In this document: positions 23,878 to 32,605 of the stretch, in pieces
Layout: every line of letters begins with the position of its first letter
Position numbering within the stretch: position 1 is the stretch's first letter
NCBI GenBank assembly: GCA_024234055.1
Contig: JACKOW010000010.1
Coordinates: 85,612 to 149,611 of the forward strand
Direction of reading: 5' to 3'
Source of the DNA: Rhodanobacteraceae bacterium
GTDB lineage: Bacteria > Pseudomonadota > Gammaproteobacteria > Xanthomonadales > SZUA-5
DNA: 64,000 bases
Notes under the pieces: model-generated
Database searches by the model: none
What the model saw: only the letters and a program-made list of their open reading frames with translations
What the model was told of the DNA's origin: nothing
Position numbers and translations under genes: made by a program

Positions 23878-26000
23878 ATGTCTGGAAGCGGGCTCTGCCG
23901 CTGCTGGCCTTGTCGGTACTGGCCCTGGGGGCGGTCTATCTGTCGGGCCGCGATGCCGAAGTCGGCCCGCGCATGGGCCCGGAATGGACCTGGGTGCTGG
24001 TCGGCATGGGTCTGTCGCTGGCGCTGCTGCTCGGCGCGCTCGGTCTGGAAGCCTGGCGCCTGCGCCGTGACGTGCTGGCGCGGGCCCCCGGCGCGCGCCT
24101 GAGCTGGCGGTTGCTCAAGCGTCTGGCGCTGCTGGTGCTGCCGCCGCTGGGCATGTTGTTCATCTTTTCGCTGCGCTTCGTCCACGGCGCCGTTGATGGC
24201 TGGTTTCAGGTCGATGTGACTGCCGCCCTCGACGACAGCCTGACCGTGGCCCGGCGCGCCATCGATCTCAGCGAGCAACAGGCGCTGCGTCGGGTGCGCG
24301 TGCAGAGCCGCCGGATCGACGCCGGCGAAGCGGATGGCGATGATGTCGCCCTCGCCAATGTCCTTGATGATCTGGATGCGCTGGAGCTGGTGATCTACGA
24401 CGCCCAGCGCAACATCAGCGCGCGCGCAAGCGCCGATCCGCGCTTCCTGGTGCCGAGCGCACCCGACGACGCCCTCTGGCGCGCGGCGCGCACGCGCGGC
24501 TCGGCGTCGAGCATCGATCGTTCCGGCGAGGCATTGACGATACTGGCGCTGGTCGACATGCCCGATCGCGACCAGGTCATGCTCGGCCGATTCGTGCTCG
24601 ACAACGAGATCGCCACGCTGGCACAGGCCATCGAGAAGCACTACTACGACTATCGACAGCTGGCCTTTCTGCGCGGTGCGCTCAAGTACACGCTGAGCGT
24701 GGTGCTGAGCGTGGTGCTGGTCGCGGCCATTCTGTTTGCGCTGTATCTGGCGTTCGCGCTGGCGCGTGGACTGGTCGATCCGCTGCGGAGGCTGGTGGAG
24801 GCCACCCGCGCCGTGGCCCAGGGCGACTACCGCATCGAAGTTCCAGAGATCACCGACGACGAACTCGGCGGCCTGGCGCGGGCCTTCAACCAGATGGCGC
24901 GTGAACTCGATGAGGCCAATCAGCGGCTGCTGCGCGCCGCTGGCGACGCCGAAGCCGGGCGACGCTATTTCGAGGGCGTGCTCGATCGAATTTCCTCGGG
25001 CGTGCTCAGCCTCGACGGCGCCGGCCGCTTGCGCACCTCCAATGGGTCGGCGCAGGAGATCCTGGGTGTGGATCTGAGCCCATGGAATGGCTTGCCGATC
25101 GAGCGCCTGGGCAAGGCCGACCCTCCGCTACTGCCGCTGGTGCAGCGACTGGTCGAGGCGCTTGCGCGGGAGCCGGGCGACTGGCGCGAGGAAGTGCGCA
25201 TCCAGCGTGGCCAGATCGAGCAGCGCTTGCTGCTGCGAGGCGCGCGCCTGCCCGGGGGTGATGGCGAGGTCGGTGGTCTGGTGCTGGTGTTCGAGGATGA
25301 GGGCGAATACGCCCGCGCCACCCGCGATTCCGCCTGGTCGGAAGTAGCGCGGCGGCTGGCGCACGAGATCAAGAATCCGCTGACGCCGATCCAGCTGGCG
25401 GCCGAACGCCTGCGCCGCAAATTTCTGGAGCGGCTGCCCGAAGCCGACCGCGAGATACTCGACCGCTCCACCCATACCATCGTCGCCCAGGTCGAGGCGC
25501 TGAAGGCCATGGTCAATGCCTTCAGCGACTACGCCCGACCGCCGCGGCTGGAACTCAAGCCGGTCCGCCTGTCCAAGGTCATCCGCGAAGTGGTCGATCT
25601 GTACAGCGGAGACACCTCGCGGGTGGACATCCATCTGCGCATCCCCGAGGACGAGCCGCCGGTGCGCGCCGATATCGGCCGCGTCCGCCAACTGTTGCAC
25701 AATCTGCTGCGCAATGCCGAGGAGGCCCAGCCCGATCGCCGCGCGCAGGTCGATCTGGCCCTGCACAGCACTCAGGACGGCAGCCGCAACTTCCTCGAAC
25801 TGGACGTGCGTGACCACGGCCCCGGCATCCCGGAGACCCTGCGCGATCGCTTGTTCGAGCCCTACACCACCACCAAACCCAAGGGCACGGGCCTGGGGCT
25901 GGCCATCGTCAAGAAGATCGTTGAAGAACACGGCGGCCATATCCGCGTCGACAACATGAGCGACGGCGGCGCCAGGTTCAGGGTGCGGTTTCCTTTGTGA
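23874..26000 (+). CDS. ntrY: NtrY-type membrane sensor histidine kinase
   Basis: 708 residues. Three N-terminal membrane helices (about 8-24, 38-58, 80-100), an extracytoplasmic region of some 160 residues and a fourth helix (about 275-300). Then HAMP (LVDPLRRLVEATRAVAQGDY), a PAS-like domain (GVLDRISSGVLSLDGAGRLR) and HisKA with H497 in ARRLAHEIKNPLTPIQLAAE. The ATPase domain has the N-box HNLLRNAEEA, DHGPGIP and GTGLGLAIVKK. It autophosphorylates and normally signals to NtrX. No ntrX follows here: the gene ends in a repeat array, so the partner must lie elsewhere. Confidence 0.92.
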   Translation: MNVWKRALPLLALSVLALGAVYLSGRDAEVGPRMGPEWTWVLVGMGLSLALLLGALGLEAWRLRRDVLARAPGARLSWRLLKRLALLVLPPLGMLFIFSLRFVHGAVDGWFQVDVTAALDDSLTVARRAIDLSEQQALRRVRVQSRRIDAGEADGDDVALANVLDDLDALELVIYDAQRNISARASADPRFLVPSAPDDALWRAARTRGSASSIDRSGEALTILALVDMPDRDQVMLGRFVLDNEIATLAQAIEKHYYDYRQLAFLRGALKYTLSVVLSVVLVAAILFALYLAFALARGLVDPLRRLVEATRAVAQGDYRIEVPEITDDELGGLARAFNQMARELDEANQRLLRAAGDAEAGRRYFEGVLDRISSGVLSLDGAGRLRTSNGSAQEILGVDLSPWNGLPIERLGKADPPLLPLVQRLVEALAREPGDWREEVRIQRGQIEQRLLLRGARLPGGDGEVGGLVLVFEDEGEYARATRDSAWSEVARRLAHEIKNPLTPIQLAAERLRRKFLERLPEADREILDRSTHTIVAQVEALKAMVNAFSDYARPPRLELKPVRLSKVIREVVDLYSGDTSRVDIHLRIPEDEPPVRADIGRVRQLLHNLLRNAEEAQPDRRAQVDLALHSTQDGSRNFLELDVRDHGPGIPETLRDRLFEPYTTTKPKGTGLGLAIVKKIVEEHGGHIRVDNMSDGGARFRVRFPL

Positions 26001-26106
26001 GGGCGCGAGGGCGAGAGGGCACGAATAGGCAGGTGCTGTCATTGCCTTTTGCGTGCTGGATTGCCGTCGTGCCTCTCGCCCTCGTGTCCCCTCGTCCTCT
26101 GCGTGC
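25998..26106. repeat. Octamer-array island with inverted arms after ntrY
   Basis: TGAGGGCG, CGAGGGCG, AGAGGGCA begin exactly at the ntrY stop codon TGA. The opposite arm TGCCTCTCGCCCTCGTGTCC lies at 26069-26088 and continues with CCTCGTCC. The period is 8 bp rather than 7. It fills most of the gap to the acid phosphatase gene. Confidence 0.75.
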
Positions 26107-26157
26107 CGTCTGAAAACACGCTAGCCTTGGCGCCCTTGTGATGGCGGAGTTTCCCCG

Positions 26158-27106
26158 ATGCGTCGTTTGCGTCCCCTGATGTTGGCTTCGAGTCTGTTGC
26201 TGCTGGCGGCTTGTGCCGGCACCCGTGAGCTGGCTGCGCCGGCAGCCGCGCAAGCGCAACAAGCCCCGGCCGCAGTCGCGGCTGCGCCGGTCGACAACTA
26301 TCAGCTCGACCTGCTGCAGGCCATCGCCTGGTCACGGACCTCGGCGGAGGCCGAGGCGCTGTACCTGCAGGCCTATGGCAGCGCCCGCCGCGCGCTCGAC
26401 CAGGCCCTGGCCGACCCGACCTGGACCGCCGCCGTCGAGCAGACCGGCGACTTTGCCAAACTGCCGCCGGCGATCATCGTCGATGTCGACGAGACCGTGC
26501 TGGATACCTCCGACTACATGGTCGAACGCCTGCGTAACGGTCGCGAGTTCTCCAATGCCGACTGGAACCAGTACGTGCTGCGCGCCAATGCCACGCCGCT
26601 GCCGGGCGCGCTCGATTTCCTCAAGTACGCCGCCTCGCGCGGGGTCAAGATCTACTACGTGTCCAATCGCGCCGCGGCGCCGGCCGAACCTGGCCTGCAA
26701 CCGGAAATCGAAGCCACCCGCCGCAATCTGGCCCAGTTCGGATTCCCGGATACGGCCGACAGCCACAACTTCCTGTTTCGCGACGCAACCCGCGGCTGGA
26801 AGGAAAAAGGCCCCGCCGCGCCGAAATCGCCCGTACCCATCGCATCGTCATGATGGCCGGCGACAACCTCTACGATTTCATCGATCTCGACGAAGCCACC
26901 CGCGAGAAGCGCGACAGCGCCGTCGAGGATCACCCAGCTGGCTCGGCACGCGCTGGATCGTGCTGCCGAACCCGGGCTACGGGTCCTGGGAGAGCGTGCT
27001 GGTCGGCCGCAACAAGGGCGCCGATGCCCGCCGCGCCAAGCTCGAAAGCGTGGGCGTGCCAGCCGCCAGCGCCGACACCATCGCCCGCGGCGGCTTCGAG
27101 CCCTGA
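26158..27106 (+). pseudogene. e(P4)-like acid phosphatase / 5'-nucleotidase lipoprotein, two frameshifts
   Basis: An outer-membrane or periplasmic HAD phosphatase. The N-terminus is a lipoprotein signal with the lipobox LLAAC (Cys about residue 19). The HAD motif DVDETVLDTS, then LPGALDFLKYAASRGVKIYY and VSNR, are in the first frame. After about 26815 the sequence continues one frame over (THRIVMMAGDNLYDFIDLDE), and after about 26935 in a third frame (LGTRWIVLPNPGYGSWES), ending GGFEP at 27106. All three pieces fit one protein of about 315 residues, so one-base sequencing errors are likely. The stop TGA is the first triplet of a GGGCACG array. Confidence 0.8.
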
Positions 27107-27422
27107 AACGGGGCACGGGGCACGGGGCACGGGGCACGGGGCACGGGGCACGGGGCACGGGGCACGGGGCACGTGAAAGGCTACGGGTTTCGAGCTCTTG
27201 TGGGTCCAGAGTTGTCTGGAGACGTGATCCCGGCCCAGCTGTGCCGTAGGCCGGATCCGCGCGCACGCCAGTTGTGACCAAGCCCGAACCGAGCAAGCGC
27301 GCGGCGTCCGGCAAGCCCCGCCGCGGCCGCCGGCGCGATCAGACCTTCCAGGGGCACAGGTCGAGACAAGGTGCGCCTTGGGTACACTATCCAACCATCA
27401 GTCACCCCAAAGGATGCGCAGA
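27104..27422. repeat. GGGCACG array (nine units) plus half GTCCAGA core
   Basis: TGAAACG (with the phosphatase stop) is followed by nine perfect GGGCACG units to 27173. Then come GTGAAAGGCTACGGG and GAGCTCTTGTGGGTCCAGAG, the core seen in other islands, ending near 27220. No inverted arm follows. The rest of the gap to 27422 (about 200 bases) shows only a short GTAGGCCGGATCCGCGCG repeat-like piece and no gene. Confidence 0.85.
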
Positions 27423-27947
27423 ATGAGACCGATAGCCCTGATCACGCTGCTGGCCGTCGGCCTCATGGCAGACGCCAGGGCCGGGCAACCGATCTGGTCC
27501 TTTTCGGTCGCCACCACCGATAAACTGGTGATCGACACCGTCAGCAACCCGATGACCGTCAAGGGCGATCGCGCACTGGCCATGATCAAGGGTCGGGACG
27601 ACCAGACGGTGCTCAGCCTTCAAGCCGACGATTACGAGGTCTATGACGACTCTGACAGGCAGTCCAACGCGGGCGTGCGCCTGGCGGGCATGGTGGTCGT
27701 CGCCGACGATGGCGTGCTGCTGGAAACCGAGGAGCTCTGGTTCGATCCCATCAAGACCGAGCTCGTTGCCGCTGACGCGCGAGCAGGCGTTGCATTGACC
27801 GGGGCTTTTTCCTGTCAGAGCAAGGCCGCCGATCACGCCGAACTGCAGACCGTCATGAGCAAGGCGTCGGATCAGGGCAATGGCTACGAAATTCTGGCGC
27901 GCTGCGTCGGCGAGCGCATGGAAGCGAGGATTCGGCCGCTGTCGTGA
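27423..27947 (+). CDS. Hypothetical exported protein
   Basis: 174 residues. The start ATG 27423 is chosen because AAGGA lies eight bases upstream; it gives a signal peptide MRPIALITLLAVGLMADARA. The mature protein is predicted mainly beta, with acidic and hydrophobic blocks (VVVADDGVLLETEELWFDP) and two cysteines (AFSCQSKA, ARCVGERM) that could form a disulfide. I do not recognise a family. It stands alone between two repeat-rich gaps. Confidence 0.65.
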   Translation: MRPIALITLLAVGLMADARAGQPIWSFSVATTDKLVIDTVSNPMTVKGDRALAMIKGRDDQTVLSLQADDYEVYDDSDRQSNAGVRLAGMVVVADDGVLLETEELWFDPIKTELVAADARAGVALTGAFSCQSKAADHAELQTVMSKASDQGNGYEILARCVGERMEARIRPLS

Positions 27948-27986
27948 GGCCGCGTTGAGATGATCTCGGAGCCGCGCTACGCTGTG

Positions 27987-28014
27987 GTGGGTCCAGATTT
28001 GTCTGGACCCACCT
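27987..28014. repeat. Minimal GTCCAGA palindrome
   Basis: GTGGGTCCAGATTTGTCTGGACCCAC is a near-perfect palindrome of the GTCCAGAC family, without flanking arrays. It is followed by CCTTTGCGTCCTTCGCGTCC, resembling one arm of the island before rep. Confidence 0.7.
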
Positions 28015-28152
28015 CAGCCCGTTTTCCTTTGCGTCCTTCGCGTCCAATGCCCTGATCGGTGTTCGAGGAACCGGATTGCGCGCGCCCATCGCCGCCGCTT
28101 TGCGAGATGATCGGGCTCTCGCCGGTCTGATCGACCTGGCGCTATTCCGGGA

Positions 28153-30300
28153 ATGAACATGTCTGCATCGCAACGTCGCTGGCTGTTGCTGGCCCTGGTC
28201 GCCATCGCGCTGGTGGCTTTCTTCGCGCTGGATCTGGGGCGCTTCTTCTCGCTGGAGGCGCTGAGGGCACATCGTGAGGGCCTGCTGACCCAGATCGGCG
28301 CGCATCCGCTGCTGAGCGCCGGCATCTTCTTCCTGGTCTACGTCGCCGTCACTGCCTTGTCCCTGCCGGCGGCCGCCCTGCTGACCATCGCCGGCGGCGC
28401 GCTCTTCGGTTTCGGCCTCGGCACGCTGCTGGTGTCCTTTGCCAGCACACTCGGAGCCACGCTGGCGATGTTGCTGGCACGTTATCTGCTGCGCGATTCG
28501 GTACAGGCGAAGTTCGGTAGCCGATTGAAGGCCATCGACGACGGTCTGGAACGCGAAGGCGCCTTTTATCTGTTTGCCCTGCGCCTGGTGCCGGTGTTTC
28601 CCTTCTTCCTGGTCAATCTGACGCTGGGCCTGACCAAACTGCCGGCGCGCACCTTTTTCTGGGTGAGTCAGCTGGGCATGCTGCCGGCGACCGCGGTGTA
28701 CGTCTATGCCGGCACCGAGATCGGCCAGCTGACGTCGCTCAAGGGCCTGATCAGTCCGGGCTTGCTCGGCGCCTTCATCCTGCTCGGGCTGCTGCCGCTG
28801 ATCACCAAGAAGATCCTGGATCTGCTGCGCGCGCGTCGGGTCTATCGGGGTCACACCCGCCCCAAGCGCTACGACTACAACCTGATTGCGATCGGGGCTG
28901 GCTCGGCCGGGCTGGTCACCACCTACATCGGCGCTGCAGTGAAGGCCAAGGTGGCGCTGATCGAGCGCCACAAGATGGGCGGTGACTGTCTCAACACCGG
29001 CTGCGTACCGAGCAAGGCGTTGATACGGACGGCGCGCCTGCTGGCCGAGGCGCGGCGCTCGCAGGATTACGGCATCAATGCCCTGCACGCCGAATTCGAT
29101 TTCGCCACGGCCATGGAACGCGTGCAACAGGTCATTGCGAAGGTTGAGCCGCACGATTCGGTCGAGCGCTACCGCGGCCTTGGCGTTGATTGCATCCAGG
29201 GCGATGCGCGGCTGCTCGACCCGTGGACGGTTGAGGTCGACGGCCGGCGGCTGACGGCGCGCAACATTGTCATCGCCACCGGCGCGCGGCCGACGGTGCC
29301 GAAGCTGCCGGGCCTCGACACCGTGGACTATCTGACCTCGGACACGGTCTGGAATATCCGCGTGCAACCCAGGCGTCTGCTGGTTCTGGGTGGTGGCCCG
29401 ATCGGCTGCGAACTCGGTCAATGCTTCTCCCGACTCGGCAGCGCAGTCACCATCGTCCAGCGCAATCCGCGCCTCTTGCCCAAGGAAGACCCCGATGCCA
29501 GCGCTGCCGTGCGTGCGGCCTTCGAGGCCGAGGGCATCACCCTGGCGCTGGGCGCAGAAGCGCTGCGGGTAGAGAAGGATGGCGAGGGCGGCCGGCTGAT
29601 CGTCCACGAGAACGGGGTCGAGCGCGCCATCGAATTCGACCGCTTGCTGCTGGCGCTGGGACGCACCGCCAATGTCGCGGGTTTCGGTCTGGAAGCGCTG
29701 GGCGTCGTGGTGTCGCCACGTGGCACTGTCGAAGCCGATCCACTGATGCGCACCAGCATGCCAAACATCTATGTCTGCGGCGATGTCACCGGGCCCTATC
29801 AATTCACCCACGTGGCCGCGCATCAGGCCTGGTATGCCGCGGTCAACGCGCTGTTCGGCCCGTTCTGGACCTTCAAGGCCGACTACCGGGTGATCCCCTG
29901 GGCTACCTTCACGGATCCGGAAGTAGCGCACGTGGGCCTGTCGGAGACCACCGCGAAAGCCCAGGGCGTGGCCTATGAAGTCACCCACTACGGCCTCGAT
30001 GATCTGGATCGGGCCATCGCCGACAGTCACGACCATGGCTACGTCAAGGTACTGACCGTGCCCGGCAAGGACACCATCCTCGGCGCCACCATCGTCGGCG
30101 CCCATGCCGGCGATCTACTGGCCGAATACGTGCTCGCCATGCGCCATGGCCTGGGCCTGCGCAAGATCCTCGGCACCATCCACAGCTATCCGACCATGAT
30201 GGAGGCGAACAAGTACGCCGCCGGCAACTGGGCCCGCGCACATGCCCCGCAAGCCGCACTGCGCTGGGTGGAGCGCTTCCACGCCTGGCGACGGGGGTAA
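28153..30300 (+). CDS. Fusion of TVP38/DedA-like membrane domain and pyridine nucleotide-disulfide oxidoreductase
   Basis: 715 residues. Residues 1-225 form a TVP38/TMEM64 (SNARE-associated) membrane domain with about five to six helices (YVAVTALSLPAAALLTIAGG, then GATLAMLLARYLL and FALRLVPVFPFFLVNLTLGL). Residues 240-715 are a complete class I flavoprotein of the MerA/dihydrolipoamide dehydrogenase type: FAD motif IAIGAGSAGLVT, redox pair GGDCLNTGCVPSK (C279, C284), NAD motif VLGGGPIGCELGQ, NIYVCGDVTGP, and the C-terminal HSYPTMMEANK. No heavy-metal-binding N-domain or C-terminal Cys pair of MerA is present, so mercury reduction is unlikely. The substrate may be a membrane thiol or quinone (inference). 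Confidence 0.88.
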   Translation: MNMSASQRRWLLLALVAIALVAFFALDLGRFFSLEALRAHREGLLTQIGAHPLLSAGIFFLVYVAVTALSLPAAALLTIAGGALFGFGLGTLLVSFASTLGATLAMLLARYLLRDSVQAKFGSRLKAIDDGLEREGAFYLFALRLVPVFPFFLVNLTLGLTKLPARTFFWVSQLGMLPATAVYVYAGTEIGQLTSLKGLISPGLLGAFILLGLLPLITKKILDLLRARRVYRGHTRPKRYDYNLIAIGAGSAGLVTTYIGAAVKAKVALIERHKMGGDCLNTGCVPSKALIRTARLLAEARRSQDYGINALHAEFDFATAMERVQQVIAKVEPHDSVERYRGLGVDCIQGDARLLDPWTVEVDGRRLTARNIVIATGARPTVPKLPGLDTVDYLTSDTVWNIRVQPRRLLVLGGGPIGCELGQCFSRLGSAVTIVQRNPRLLPKEDPDASAAVRAAFEAEGITLALGAEALRVEKDGEGGRLIVHENGVERAIEFDRLLLALGRTANVAGFGLEALGVVVSPRGTVEADPLMRTSMPNIYVCGDVTGPYQFTHVAAHQAWYAAVNALFGPFWTFKADYRVIPWATFTDPEVAHVGLSETTAKAQGVAYEVTHYGLDDLDRAIADSHDHGYVKVLTVPGKDTILGATIVGAHAGDLLAEYVLAMRHGLGLRKILGTIHSYPTMMEANKYAAGNWARAHAPQAALRWVERFHAWRRG

Positions 30301-30311
30301 CTGAGACGAGG

Positions 30312-30522
30312 CCAGAGCAGCGGAGCAAGCTCAGCTCTACCAAAGCGTCGGTGTGCGAGGCTCTGGTAGTGCCGAGCTTGCTCGGCAGGGTGTGCGGCTT
30401 TGCATCGTGGCGGAAGGCGCCACGGCCAAAGCCCGGCAGAAGCAGCGGAGCAAGCTCCGCTCTACCAAAGCGTCGGTGTGCGAGGCTCTGGTAGTGCCGA
30501 GCTTGCTCGGCAGGATGTGCGA
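30312..30522. repeat. Duplicated REP module (GCTCTACCAAAG..TGCCGAGCTTGCTCGGC)
   Basis: Two direct copies, about 30312-30391 and 30440-30513, each contain an AGCAGCGGAGCAAGCT stretch, GCTCTACCAAAGCGTCGGTG and AGTGCCGAGCTTGCTCGGCA. The intervening 45 bases contain their own inverted repeat (GCGCCACGG). The array sits directly downstream of the HEAT gene stop at 30526. A related single copy occurs at 63890. Confidence 0.8.
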
Positions 30523-30525
30523 ATC

Positions 30526-31542
30526 CTACTTCACCGTCGCCAGCATCCGATCCAGATAGCGAATCGCTGCTTCATCGCCACTCTGACCCATCCAGAACAA
30601 GGCCTGCTTGCGTACATCGAGCGCTACGGCCCGGTTCTCCAACAGACCGATCAATGCCTGGACCGCCCGCGGCTGCGGCAACTGCGAGAGCGCAAACACG
30701 GCCTGATGACGCACCTGCGAGGAGGTCTCGGTGTTCAATGCCGCGGTGATCGCCGACTCGCTGCGCGGATCGCCGATCTGCGCCAGCCAGAACCAGGCCT
30801 GGGAGCGTACCTGGGTGCTGCTGTCCTGTTGGGCCTGGGCAATCAACAGATCGCCCCGTCGCGGCGATCGGCTCTGGGAGAGGGCAAAGGCCGCATGTTC
30901 GCGTATGCCCGCATCCGGATCACGGCTCAGGAAGGGCTCGATCAGACGTGCGCCGGGCTCGCCGCGGACCTGGCCCAGCCAGAACAACGCGTCCTTGCGC
31001 GACTCCCGCGCCGGATCGGCACCGGCGATCCGGTTCAATCGGGCATCGACCTCATCGCCCGCATGCACGGCCAGCGCCGCCATCACCTCGCCACTGAGCG
31101 GGCGCCGTGGTGCGATCTGCGCGTCCAGCCAGGCAGCACTGGTGGCCGCGTCGATCTCGCCCAGATCGGCGATCGGCGACTTCGCCCGGACCGGACAGCT
31201 GCTGCCGTAGGCGCGGATCCGATCCAGTTCCCCAGCCTTGAAATGGGCGTAGATCTGCATCTGCGCCACACCGCGGTCCTGGTGGCTGGCGCTGAAGCCC
31301 TGATGTCTGGAATCCAGATCGCAGGATTGCAGCGGCCGCGGTTGATCGGCGCTCTGCGGACAACACCAGTCAGGCGCGTCGGCGACTGCCGCCACCCGCC
31401 AGCTGGCCCAACCGTTCTGCGGCGGCTGCAAGGTGCTGGCCAGCACACCACTGACATTGAGCAGGCCGAGCAGCACCCAGAACCAACGCAAGCCACCAAG
31501 GAGTCGATCGAGCAGGGCATGAAAGGCAGATACTTCGCTCAT
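30526..31542 (-). CDS. Membrane-anchored HEAT-repeat protein
   Basis: 338 residues. A single N-terminal membrane helix (GLRWFWVLLGLLNVSGVLAS, about 17-36), a region with several cysteines (about 60-125), then HEAT-like repeats to the end: DALFWLGQV, HAAFALSQS, QAWFWLAQIGD, QAVFALSQLPQP, QALFWMGQSGD. Last gene of a sigma/anti-sigma/HEAT/HEAT operon; its ATG overlaps the stop of the previous gene by four bases. HEAT solenoids bind proteins, so a regulatory or scaffold function for the sigma system is plausible but not shown. Confidence 0.8.
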   Translation of the reverse strand: MSEVSAFHALLDRLLGGLRWFWVLLGLLNVSGVLASTLQPPQNGWASWRVAAVADAPDWCCPQSADQPRPLQSCDLDSRHQGFSASHQDRGVAQMQIYAHFKAGELDRIRAYGSSCPVRAKSPIADLGEIDAATSAAWLDAQIAPRRPLSGEVMAALAVHAGDEVDARLNRIAGADPARESRKDALFWLGQVRGEPGARLIEPFLSRDPDAGIREHAAFALSQSRSPRRGDLLIAQAQQDSSTQVRSQAWFWLAQIGDPRSESAITAALNTETSSQVRHQAVFALSQLPQPRAVQALIGLLENRAVALDVRKQALFWMGQSGDEAAIRYLDRMLATVK

Positions 31543-32594
31543 GGCGTCTTCCCCTGCAGTGCGGCGTCGATGGCTTCCATCGCGGCGTCACCGCCGAGCA
31601 TGGTCAGCTGACGCAGGATCCGGGTCTTTTCTTCGGCATTGCTGCTGGCGCGGTAGATCTCCAGCAGGGCGGCCTCGTCGCCGCGCATCATCAGCCCGTC
31701 CAGTGCCGCCTGACGCACCTTCGGCGACCCGTCGCCTTGATAGATCTGGCGTAGCGTGGCGCCCGCCTCCGGGCTGCTGACGATGCCCATGCTGCGCACG
31801 GCTTCGATCCGGGTCTGCTCGTCGGTGGCGGTGCGCGCCAGCTTGTCCAGCGATTCCAGATCGCCGGCGATGGCATAGGCCTGCACCAGCGCGCCGCCGT
31901 GCTTGCCGAGATCGCCGAGGCTGCGCAATTCGGCCAGTGCGCCCATGGCCCCGAGTGCCTGGATCGCCGCCCGCGCCTCCTTTTCGTCACGGGCCTCGCG
32001 CGCCAGCTGCAGCACTTCCTGTTTGCGATCGGCAATCAGATAGGCATTGAGCACTTCCCGACGTACGTTGGCATCGCCCGTACGGTACAGATCCCGCAGT
32101 GCCGACAGTGCCTCGGTGTTGCCGCCGATGCCGATCATGCGGATCGCCTCCAGCCGCAATTCGCCGCCATCGCCACGAGCCTGCTGCAGCAACAGTTGCT
32201 GGGCTTCCTCGGTCTCGATCTGGCTGAGCACGAACAGCGCGCGCATCTTCACCAGCTCAGTCTGCGAGCCACCCAGCACGCGCTTGACCAGCGGCAGCGA
32301 GCGTTCCGGTGGCGCCGCCATCAGGCCTTCGAGCGCGGCGATCGCGAGCTGCTCCTGCTCGGTGGGCGCAGCGTGGCGACGGGCCCGGGCACGGGCACGA
32401 TCGGCTTCCATGGCGGCGCGAGCCTCCATCGCCTGAGCCTGATCGCGGGCGCGCTCGGCGCCCTCACTGGCCAGTGCCGCGGCTTCGGCGCGGGCGGCCG
32501 CCTGAGCGCGGGCGGCATCAGCTTGTGCCAACTCGGATTGCGCATGAACCGACCCGGCGGCCATCAACATCAAACACAGCATCGTACGTTTCAT
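31539..32594 (-). CDS. Exported HEAT-repeat protein
   Basis: 351 residues. The start ATG 32594 is preceded by GGAG six bases away and yields the signal peptide MKRTMLCLMLMAAGSVHA. Residues 20-80 are a long Ala/Glu/Arg-rich helix, probably coiled coil. From about 85 there are HEAT repeats (RALFVLSQIETEEA, LRLEAIRMIGIGGN, VRREVLNAYLIAD, RIEAVRSMGIVSS, VRQAALDGLMMRGD). It lies 11 bases after the anti-sigma gene and overlaps the next HEAT gene by four bases, so the two HEAT proteins are co-expressed and may pair in the periplasm. Confidence 0.8.
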   Translation of the reverse strand: MKRTMLCLMLMAAGSVHAQSELAQADAARAQAAARAEAAALASEGAERARDQAQAMEARAAMEADRARARARRHAAPTEQEQLAIAALEGLMAAPPERSLPLVKRVLGGSQTELVKMRALFVLSQIETEEAQQLLLQQARGDGGELRLEAIRMIGIGGNTEALSALRDLYRTGDANVRREVLNAYLIADRKQEVLQLAREARDEKEARAAIQALGAMGALAELRSLGDLGKHGGALVQAYAIAGDLESLDKLARTATDEQTRIEAVRSMGIVSSPEAGATLRQIYQGDGSPKVRQAALDGLMMRGDEAALLEIYRASSNAEEKTRILRQLTMLGGDAAMEAIDAALQGKTP

Positions 32595-32605
32595 ATTCTG
32601 CTCCA

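Noticed and set aside
27104..27173. Coding extension of the acid phosphatase through the GGGCACG array
   Set aside because: The stop TGA precedes the array, and frames through it encode only repeating Gly/Thr/His/Ala or Arg/Ala/Pro heptad-like nonsense.
27853..30105. 750-codon minus-strand open frame
   Set aside because: Entirely antisense to the TVP38-flavoprotein fusion, which has full motifs; high GC removes stop codons on the opposite strand.
28153..30300. Mercuric reductase (mer operon)
   Set aside because: No merR, merT or merP nearby, no N-terminal metal-binding domain and no C-terminal Cys pair.
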